Source of the DNA: Pictodentalium vernedei
Taxonomy: Eukaryota; Mollusca; Scaphopoda; Dentaliida; Dentaliidae
Length of the DNA stretch: 64,000 nt
Assembly (NCBI GenBank): GCA_031216915.1
Contig: CM062288.1
Coordinates: 176,369,919-176,433,918, forward strand
Direction: 5' to 3'
Every line of letters starts with the position of its first letter. Position 1 is the first letter of the stretch. This document shows positions 41,973 to 51,366 of the stretch, one piece after another. Position numbers and translations under genes: made by a program. The notes beneath the pieces are model-generated. The model did no database searches and was not told the DNA's origin. It saw only the letters and a list, made by a program, of their open reading frames with translations.

Positions 41973-43929
41973 AGGAACCTCTATATGAACTTCTCTTGGG
42001 CGTACTTGTCCCAGAAGTGCCTATCTTACTCTTTTCTGCTGTATCCGGCTTTTTGGAAGCGGATTTGAAAAGCAGAGAATCCGAAGCTTTCTTAGTTATC
42101 TTATCATAGATTGCTGAAAGCTTGCCGTCGAAGAGAAGCTCTCCGGAGACCGAAGCGACTCTGAGAGAGTTCTTCACCTTACCATCCACGCGCGTGGATG
42201 TAGCTAGGGCTGCGTCACGTCCTACCAACTCCAGGTTTGCCACTGAAAGGGCGGAGTTATACGTGGAATAAGCTACTGCCCTTGAAAGAAGTCTTAATGA
42301 GGATTGTATATCCTGGAATTCTTTCCCTTGCAGACATAATGATAACGCTTTAGTAAGGTGATCTGCATATGATAAGGCATCTAAGTTAACTCTGTTAGAC
42401 ATTATTGTCGTTTCCAACGTCGTGGTTGGAATTGACATAGACAACGGTATAGACAATTCCAAGTCTTCAGCCTCATCTTCTAGATGCAGAGGAACTCTCG
42501 GTATGCCCTCTCCTGCCGTTTCGAATTTATTCCTTGAAAGTGATGAAAGGCAGATTTAGGGCATTTGCGGATAAGAAACCAGACTTGCCCGTTTTGGTAG
42601 CAAGCTTATAAATAGCGTCGTTCAATAATTCAAATGTTCTTGTGACCTTATTGGACTGTGTTGGAATCTCAGGGACGATGTCCCTGAACCGATCAAAAAA
42701 TTCTGTGTTCAATGACGCTATCAGTCTCTTATCCAGCATCGCAGCATTCTGGTCCGACGGAACAACCTCTGGAAGGTAATGCCAGATAAAATCTACGGCA
42801 GCTTTATGTTGTTCCGAAAGGGAAAGCTCCAAATCCTCCGAATCCCTTTCGCCATCCTGTCGGACCATATGAAGTTCTCGGTCGTCCATACCCGATGCTT
42901 CGGCGGAGCGTACCGACCCAGCGTTGTCGGATAATTCCTGATCCGACAGAGATTCTGTCGTTTGCTGGGATGCTGTGATAAGTTGTGCTATTTGGGATAG
43001 CATATCCGTCACTGAGGCCTGTGGCGTAGCGGTCTTACGTTGCTTTGCCGCTGGAAGCTCCGTGTACGTTGACTCCTGCATACTTTTTTTATGCGAACAT
43101 CCGGAGTCTACAGGCCTCGTGTCCCTGGCTACCGGATAGCGTGACCTGGTCGCAGTGGAATCCCTGATCGGCGAAACTGGCTGGATATCCGTGGTCACGT
43201 GGCCAAGGTGCGGTCGTGTGCGCTGCCGTGAGGATAAGGAAGCCTTATCGACAGTCTCTCCGGACTGTCTATATAACGGAGCGTCCCGAGCGGAGGACGT
43301 ATGCTCCGAATGCGAAACGTTTTGTACCACAACATCTGGTCCCAGATGTTGTTGTACGAGAGAGGGACCTCTCTCGCTCGCAGCCCGGATGGACCTGGAC
43401 GAGCTAGGAACCGGACTAATAGGCTTCCTCCGTTCTCTCCTCTGATCTGTCGTCACTGGGTGTGCACTTTGTCTTATTATAGTGCTCGCATCACCCAAAT
43501 CTCCTTCCTGGACCACAACGGACGAACCCGGCTGCCGAGCCATTCGATGAATGGTCTCTACACCGGGCGAGCTAGCAGACGCCAATGCCGTCGATCCTAC
43601 TAGGGACCTCTTAGGCAATTGACGTATTTCCATGAGCACTTTTGCCGCTAGCTCTTCATTTAACTGTGACGACGGAGGCACACTTTTGGAAGACATACGG
43701 AAACATCACCCTGTTCTTGTTCCTCTGAAATAGAGATTGATAAACTAGAGTGACCCTGCAGAGAAAGGACCGGCATGGCCTTTTCCCCGCTAACAACATA
43801 CCGTGACACACGTTTCCAATGTTTGTCATCCCAATTGACACATACTGAACAGGAGTTAGTGCGAGTACACTGACTACAATTAATACAATAAGATTTCCTC
43901 TTATTACAATTTGAACAATATCCTTTCAT
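41806..43929 (-). pseudogene. ORF1/Gag-like protein (copy 5)
   Basis: ATG at 43929-43927. A small deletion near 43891 removes the SSDFHNH segment between the first and second Cys pairs; a 1-nt deletion near 43697 shifts the frame; 43696-42527 is open (389 codons with the conserved middle); a further indel near 42535 shifts the frame; 42462-41806 gives the basic tail ending RSRR. The hairpin pair is present near 43325-43385. Confidence 0.85.
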
Positions 43930-44569
43930 TGTGAAAAGAACACAAAAAGTCCCAGTACTCGCACCAACCCCTGAAAACAAAGATACATAATAACATGATC
44001 CATTAATATAGAAAAAAATAACTGAAATCAAAAAAAATTTTTGAAAAAATATTTTTTCAGAAAAGCCCAAGTTTCTGAAAGTAACGTTGAGCCCCAATGG
44101 ATCCCAAAAAGCCTAAGTGTGGACAAAATTTTTTAAAATATTACAAAAAAATTAATGCAACACTTACGTATAATAATAATGTATCTTGTTATGATTAAGC
44201 TAATACAAAGACAAGAAAATCCCAACGTTGTCAATGTAAACAAGAAGTGTATAAACACCAGAAACATGACTCCAGGCACTGATAAACATGGCCCGAAATC
44301 AGTTACCAATAACACACTATCTGATGCAAAACAGAGACTTCCAGGGAAGAAACTGCAGAACATCAGATGGTAGATGCAGAACACTACGACTAAACACCCA
44401 TGGGTGAGGACGTAAACATGGGGAAAAGAACAGAATTCATTCTGTTACCCAGCTAAAACACCCATGAAATTTTAGTAATAATATTAAAGAAAATATGCCA
44501 AAAGCATGGGAGAATAGCAAGGGGGGACTTAAAGGAAAGGGAGAGAGGAAACACTGAACAAGCAGTGTA

Positions 44570-44939
44570 TTTATTTATTTATTGGTGTTTAAGGTCACAT
44601 ACTTATGCACAATGGCTAATCGTGACCGTGACAGTTTTACGGGTGGAGGAAGCCGGAGTACCCGGAGAGAACCATTGAGCAACGACGAGCAGCTGTCAGC
44701 TCTCCAACATCGTAACTCTAAACTCTGCACCGCAGCACAGGCAGGGTTAGAGTGGTTGAAGACATGCGCACCATCGACGTGCAGTACGCCTCAGTGCACA
44801 GCGTCATCGTGCCCCCATGTAGGCAATCGGGGTGAAGCGTCTTGCCCAAGGACACAACGCGGTTGCCGCAGGTGGGATTCGAACCGAGGACCTCTCGGCT
44901 TGCAGCCTGCACCTCTACCACCTGAGCCACCGCGCCCCC
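44570..44939 (-). mobile_element. tRNA-derived SINE with target-site duplication
   Basis: On the minus strand the head has an A box (GTGGCTCAGGTGGTAGAGG) and a B box (GGTTCGAATCC) of a tRNA-like RNA polymerase III promoter. A ~270-bp body and an (AATA)n tail follow. GAACAAGCAGTGTA flanks it on both sides (44556-44569 and 44940-44953), the mark of LINE-mediated insertion. It lies in the leader of DIRS copy 5, so it is younger. A tail fragment of the same family is split at 5212 and 12623. Confidence 0.88.
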
Positions 44940-45396
44940 GAACAAGCAGTGTAACTTTATAACAAGAATGACAACAACAGGCCCATGCCTCGAAATTAGG
45001 CAACATAACATAATTTCATAAAAAAATTTTAAGTTACAGCCCTGATTATTTCCTGCCACTCATTTTTCCTCTCCTCCTTCTATTTCCTCTTTAGATCCAC
45101 CATTTCTCTAATATTTATGTGTCTGGCATCATTTAAACTGAGATTTACAAGCACAAATATCAGTCAGATGTGAACTGATGAAGGGCCAAACAAAGAATGA
45201 TAATTGGCGCCAATTTCGAGACCTCCTTGATACTGCGCATGCGCAGTGGAGAGAAAGTATGGAGGACCATTTAGGACATGATTTTTTCGGTTTTAGATGC
45301 AAATTTTGGGGATAGGGGGGGCAAAATTTGTGTTTGGCCCTAGATTTTTGAGAGTTAGCACCAGCTATGTCTGGGTCATTGGTACAGTATAAAAAT

Positions 45397-45783
45397 ATCG
45401 ATAGCTCCCATCTAGAGGTCACCCTAAATAAGCGTACCAGGTTTCAAAGCAATCAAATCATAAATGTGCCCTGTAGGGTGTGCCAATGGGAAATATTGTG
45501 GTTTGACTAAACTAAGTTCTAAGAACGTTGGCCGCAGCAACATTTTTTGACGGAAATTGAAGAAAATCGATAGCTCCCATCTAGAGGTCACCCCAAACAA
45601 GCATACCAAGCTTCAAAGTGATCTGATCATAAATGCGACCTGTGAGGTGTGCCAAAGGAAATTGTGGACGTACATACGTACGTATGCCCACAGACGAGAA
45701 ATTGTGGACATACGTACTAACGTACGTACGTCGGCGGACGAGAAGTGATGGCAATAGCTCACCTTGACTTTGTCAAGTTGAGC
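45397..45783 (+). repeat. 3' remainder of the CGATAGCTCCCATC array element
   Basis: Continues the array broken by DIRS copy 5. After GCGACCTGTGAGGTGTGCC comes a (TACG)n microsatellite (45665-45735), then GATGGCAATAGCTCACCTTGAC-TTT-GTCAAGTTGAGC, a hairpin (45756-45783), the apparent 3' terminus. Confidence 0.7.
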
Positions 45784-45785
45784 AA

Positions 45786-46950
45786 AAATTTATTGACAGT
45801 GGCCAGTAAATGCCTAGATATTGCATTTAAGTGAGGTATGTGGTTATTGAGGTAATTTGATATTTGTTTTTTATTTCTGTGAGAAACCATGCCGAATTGA
45901 GAGATTTTTATGATTGGTCATTTCAAAGAAAGTTCATTTAATATGCAAATACGATTATACTATGGGGTCGAAAATCGATATCTCCCATCTAGAGGTCTCC
46001 CCAAACAAGCATACCAGGCTTCAAAGCAATCCGATCATAAATGTGCCCTGTAGGGTGTGCCAAAGGGAAATATTGAGTTCTTCTGACTAAACTAAGTTCT
46101 AAGAACGTTGGCCACGACAACATTTTTTGACGGAAATTGAAGAAAATCGATAGCTCCCATCTAGAGGTCACTCCAAACACGCATACAAAGTTTCAAAGTG
46201 ATTCAATCATAAATGTGCCCTGTAGGGTGTGCCAAAAGGAAATATTGAAGTTTGACTAAACTAAGTTCTAAGAACGGTGGCCGCGGTAATATTTTTTGAC
46301 GGAAATTGAAGAAAATCGATAGCTCCCATCTAGAGGTCACCCCAAACAAGCATACCAAGTTTCAAAGCGATCCAGTCATAAATGTGCCCTGTAGGATGTG
46401 CCAAAGGGAAATATTGAGGTTTGACTAAACTAAGTTCTAAGAACGTTGGCCGCGGCAACATTTTTTGACGGAAATTGAAGAAAATCGATAGCTCCCATCT
46501 AGAGGTCTCCCCAAACAAGCATACCACGTTTCAAAGCGATCTGATCATAAATGCGACCTGTGAGGTGTGCCAAAGGAAATTGTGGATGTACGTACGTATG
46601 TAGTACGTACGTACGTAGTACGTACGTACGTTTACGTACATACGTACGTACGTATGCCAACAGGCGAGAAATTGTGGACGTACGTACTAACGTACGTACG
46701 TCGGCGGACGAGAAGTGATGGCAATAGCTCACCCTGACTTTGTCAAGTTGAGCTAAAATTTATTGACAGTGACCAGTAAATGCGTAGATATTGCATTTAA
46801 GTGAGGTATGTGGTTATTGAGGTAATTCGATATTTGTTTTTTATTTCTTTGAGAAACCATGCCGAATTGAGAGATTTTTATGATTGGTCATTTCAAAGAA
46901 AGTTCATTTAATATGCAAATACGATTATACTATGGGGGTCACTCGATACT
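45786..46950 (+). repeat. ~971-bp tandem duplication including array end and flank
   Basis: AATTTATTGACAGTGGCCAG...AATACGATTATACTATGGGG (45787-45970) recurs at 46758-46940 after another block of array units, an expanded (GTAC)n microsatellite (46584-46700) and hairpin (46726-46754). The element end and its non-repeat flank were copied together, so this is a segmental duplication, not a second insertion. Confidence 0.75.
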
Positions 46951-47850
46951 CAGGGTCAAGAAATTCTAATTTTTCATTGGTTGTCAATGTTTTTGGGATG
47001 TTGTTCCCTTCCACCCATCTTGCAGGTATAACCATGAGTAAGAGCAACATAATTTTTGTTATTTCTTTTCCATACAGGACAGACTGTTCTCAGGGGGATG
47101 CAAGGAATTGAACAGGTCACCAAAGGTGGGGGTGCATGGTAAAAATATGTAGGGAACCAGAGCATGGAAGAGGTTACAGGATTTTGTGTCCCCCTCCCGT
47201 GGGTGACAGTCATGACGTTTTGAAACTAAATACTTAGCCCTCCTCAGATTGCTGGGGGAAATGGGCTAAATTCAACACCAAGTACTCTAGGTTTGGGAAA
47301 TGGGCTAAATTCAAAACTAAGTACTGTAGGTTTTTAGTGGGATGTTTTTATTAGGATGGGGGCAGGGAGCATAACTCCAGTCACCTCCCTGGAATATCTA
47401 TGTAAATTTAAAAAATGTTGGAATGGGGTGGGGAAGGGAATCACCAGTTAACAAGAACTTCCATTTCTTGAAAGCATTTGAGAGCAATAGCAATACTAAA
47501 TCCCTGAAATATATTTAAATATGTTAGCAGTAAATGATTCTTGCAATTTAACTGGAAACAAGACTGTCCCTTGGAGTATGATGCAGTCGGAACAGATATA
47601 AGTCAATTTCCAAATATGCACAGAACAGTGTCAGAATTTAGTTCGAACCTAGCTAAGAATCAATTGCCAATATTTACTTGTGAACTTGTTGAACAAAGAT
47701 GTTTGGTTTTTTCCACTCTATTCAAATTTTAAGTTTCACTGCAAGTATAATACTTGCATTTGAATATAGCCAATATACTCTGCTATTTTGAGAATTGAAC
47801 TATCAACTGAATATTAATACAACCAAAATGGCCAGCACTATTCACAAAAA
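46951..47850. other. Unassigned DNA
   Basis: A short direct repeat (GGGAAATGGGCTAAATTCAA at ~47267 and ~47304) is present. A pyrimidine stretch before CAG near 47079 looks like a splice acceptor, but the following segment gives no recognisable protein. Confidence 0.3.
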
Positions 47851-48740
47851 TTAAAAATTCATAGTAATTTGTATATTTTTATACTTACCAATGACCCAGA
47901 CAAGCTGGTGCTTAACTCAAAGTTATTAAGGGCCAAACACAAATTTTGAACCCCCACCCCCCCCCCCCCCCCCCCCATCCCCCAAATTTGCTTGCAAAAC
48001 CGAAAATTAAAAGTTCTATCTGGCCCTCCATACATTTTCTCTCTGTGCATGCACAGATGTCAGGAAGTGACCCGAATGGCACCAACATCATTCTTTGTAG
48101 AAGAGATTACTATATAAAAAATCAGTGGGGAGGTATGAGTGTCCACTCATGGGAGGGCCATCTCCGTCTGGGCCATTGGTAAGTATAAAAATATACAAAT
48201 TACTATGAATTTATAATATTTTTACAATGTAAACCAATGGTCCAGATTAGCTGAATAGTAAAAAGGTGGAGGGCCTAGGACTTCAGAATTAGTAGATCAA
48301 CATAGTTTCAATCCTGTAATCCAAGGTGAAAGGAAATTAAAATTATTAGGAATTACATGTATTTCTCTCTATACAGGAATAGAGAAGACATATCATACAA
48401 AAGGAGCCCAGTTCAAGTAATTCCGCATACTTAGCATGAAGACTATGCTATTTGGATGTAACAAGTTCCCAATTTTTAAGGTTAGCCCGGACTAAGCCCC
48501 AAAAATTAGGATGACATTCCTAATATTTAGTTAATATAAATCATTAACTAGGCATCAAATGATTAATGTGGTTTATGTGATGGCTTTGGAAAGTCTATAT
48601 TTCTGCATTTATTATATATCAATTCAACATAGAATCATTGGATATAAAAGCATTTTTTCTTTTAGAAATGTTTATGATTAAGAATATGAATCGGTGAGGC
48701 CAGATATTAAATCATAAATAAGAATTAGGAAAGGCTTTCA
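47851..48740 (-). mobile_element. DIRS copy 6: 3' end relic (right ITR, ICR, part of 3' UTR)
   Basis: Right end ATTAAAAATTCATAGTAATT at 47851, ITR with a C-run and a degenerate palindrome (CTGTGCATGCACAG), then an ICR (~48165-48255) and AGTAAAAAGGTGGAGGGCCTAGG of the 3' UTR. No coding region remains. Its divergence makes it the oldest DIRS piece here. The distal boundary is approximate. Confidence 0.75.
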
Positions 48741-50373
48741 TAAATTTATTTTTTACAAAATAAAAATACATCACATCAAAAAATGAAAGTGTCAATGACA
48801 CTGTAGCTCAACTTGTCAAGACAAAGACATGTACATGTATAGTATGTGACACAGCAATAATAAACATCTAGGTAATGACCTGATAACAAAGGTACATATA
48901 AAGTATTGTAACGGTCTGAACATAAATACTGACCGTTGCCTGTAACAAATGTATAGGTAAAGTATTGTAAAGGTGGGTGACAGTCAGATGCTAAACTAGA
49001 AAAGAAATCTTTGAGTCCCAGAGTGGGTCTGACTGAACCCCAAAATATTTGTTTTCATAGCACAGTGATAAAAAAGGCACCCCCAAAACACACTCATTCC
49101 TGTCCCAAGGTGAAAACAAAGGTACCCAAGAAGTTTCGTGAAGATCAGTTCACAAATATGAGCTGTGTAGAAGTTGTGACAAAAAACTGATTGGACGTAA
49201 TTTCGGTAAAAAATGGCCACTGGCAGCCATCTTGAATTTTGGACCGCACTCAGAAACACTCGTTCTCGTCCCATGGTGATAACAAAGATACCCAAGAAGT
49301 TTTGTGAAGATCGGTTCATAAATACAGCCTCTAGTCCAAGCCGTATTGACATGCGCACTAACAGTGTATAAGTAGCACTGAATAAATCAAAGTTCATCCA
49401 ATTTGCATAATTTCTGCACGAGAAAAAAAACCTGTACTATATGTGATGTATTCCATGTTACTAAACATTCAAACAAAAATTTATTCAATTCAGAACTTTC
49501 ATACAGAAGTTCTGTACAAAAGACTGATTGCACTAATTTTGGTACAAAATGGCTGCTGGTGGCCATCTTGAATTTTGGACCACACCCAAAAACACTCGTT
49601 CTCATCCCACGGTGATAACAAAGTTTCCCAAGAAGTTTCGTAAAGATCGGTTCATAAATACGGCCTCTAGCCTGAGCCGTATAGAAGATGTGTACAAAAA
49701 ACTGATTAGACCTAATTTCGGTACAAAATGGCCACTGGCAGCCATCTTGAATTTTGGACCGCACCCAGAAACACTCGTTCTCGTCCCAAGGTGATAACAA
49801 AGGTACCCAAGACGTTTCGTGAAGATCGGTTCATAAATACAGACTCTAGCCCAAGCCTTATTGACATGTGTACTTACTGTGTGTAAGTAGCACTGAAAAA
49901 ATCAAAGTTCATCTAATTTGCATAATTTCTGCACGAGAAAAAAACCCGTATTATATGTGATGTATCCCATGGTACTAAACATTCACACAAAAAATTATTC
50001 AAATCAGTGCTTTCATATGGAAGTTCTGTGCAAAAATCTGATTGCACCAAATTTTGTACAAAATGGCTGCCATCGGCCATCTTGAATTTCGGACCGGACC
50101 CAAAAACACTCGTTCTCGTCTCACGGTGATAACAAAGGTACCCAAGGAGTTGCGTAAAGATCGGTTCATAAATACGGCCTCTAGACCAAGCCATATTGGC
50201 ATTTGCACTTACAGTGCTGAAAGTAACACCAAAAAACATCAAAGTTAGTCTAACTTGCATAATTTACGCACAAGAAAAAAACCCGTATTATATGTGATGT
50301 ATCCCATGGTACTAAACATTCATACAAAAAATTATTCAAATCAGAGCTTTCATATGGAAGTTCTGTACAAAAA
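48741..50373 (+). repeat. Tandem core repeats, family G, left part of the element split by DIRS copy 7
   Basis: Opens near AATACATCACATCA and ATGAAAGTGTCAATGACACT (48765-48803), then family G cores: GGTGATAACAAAG-type landmarks at ~49110, 49275, 49613, 49790 and 50124, alternating short (~170 bp) and long (~335 bp) units; the long ones include a block with CCCGTATTATATGTGATGTA. The element resumes at 57496 after DIRS copy 7. Confidence 0.75.
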
Positions 50374-50676
50374 GTTAAAAAATTTATAGTAATTTATATA
50401 TTTTTTATACTTACCAATGACCCAGACATAGCTGGTGCTAACTCTTAAAAAACTAGGGCCAAACACAAATTTTGCCCCCCAATCCCCAAAATTTGCATCT
50501 AAAACCAAAAGAAATCATGTCCTGAAGGACCTCCATACTTTGCCCTTACTGCGCATGCGCAGTGTCAAGGACGTTCCGAAATTGGCGCCAATTATCATTC
50601 TTACAAGCAGTGCCTGGTCAGTGCTATGTACTCAGCAGGGAGGTATGAGTTCCCAACTCCTGGGAGGGCCATCCCC

Positions 50677-50764
50677 GTCTGGGTCATTGGTAAGTATAAA
50701 AAATATATAAATTACTATAAATTTTTTAACATTTTTATACTGTACCAATGACCCAGACATAGCT
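50677..50764 (-). repeat. ICR of DIRS copy 7
   Basis: 88 bp with the canonical joint AAC|ATTTTTATAC at 50730/50731, flanked outside by the 3' UTR (AATAGTAAAAAGGCTGG). Confidence 0.85.
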
Positions 50765-51366
50765 GAATAGTAAAAAGGCTGGAGGGCCTAGGACATACAG
50801 GAAAATCCAATAAGCTCAACTATATAATATAGAGTCAACCCCTCAAGGAGAAAAGGAGTATTAGGCTTTACATGTATCTTTCTTATTTTATGTTAAATAG
50901 AAAGATACAATACCCTTCATAATTGAGCACAATAACATTCATGTTCTCTATTAACATCCAGTATAACCCTTTATACTAATTATTTTTAAAGTAAGCCAAT
51001 AAATAAAGTTAGTCCAGAGAATTGAGACTCTTTATATTCTTTAAAAGTGTCCGAGGATTGTATATTAACGCCCGTTTGACACTTGACATATACAAATGCT
51101 TCACACAGAGCTACACTTTAAAAATATGACATGAATGAATTTTTAACATTAATATTACACTTTAAAACCATCCCGGAAACGACTCAGATATACTGACTTC
51201 GGAGGAGGCATTCCCTTGCTTTTCACTATAAAGCAGGTGACCTAAGGGAACACCATCCCCCCCCCCCCCTTCCCCTTGCCCTGGGTCAAATAGCCCAGAG
51301 CGAAGAGGGCAGCCGGACGGAGTCACGGCCGGAACAGAAAGCCTGCATAACTATAGTTGCAACTGT

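Larger units (their letters stand above)
37868..45396 (-). mobile_element. DIRS retrotransposon copy 5 (subfamily B), best-preserved pol
   Basis: 7,529 bp including a 370-bp SINE plus 14-bp duplication. Inserted without target duplication: GAAGAAA (to 37867) and ATCGATAGC (from 45397) together restore the unbroken array unit. Contents on the minus strand: terminal module 37868-38224 in inverted orientation relative to other copies, a 15-bp duplication at the ICR, YR 38879-40153, RT-RNase H 40166-41972, ORF1 41806-43929, leader with SINE 44570-44939, left ITR to 45396. Confidence 0.93.

Noticed and set aside
44880-44939. A tRNA gene
   Set aside because: A and B boxes are present but the segment is the head of a SINE with body, AATA tail and target duplications; the cloverleaf is not convincing.
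47060-47130. Possible exon after a pyrimidine-CAG acceptor
   Set aside because: The following short open segment has no recognisable protein similarity and no clear donor.
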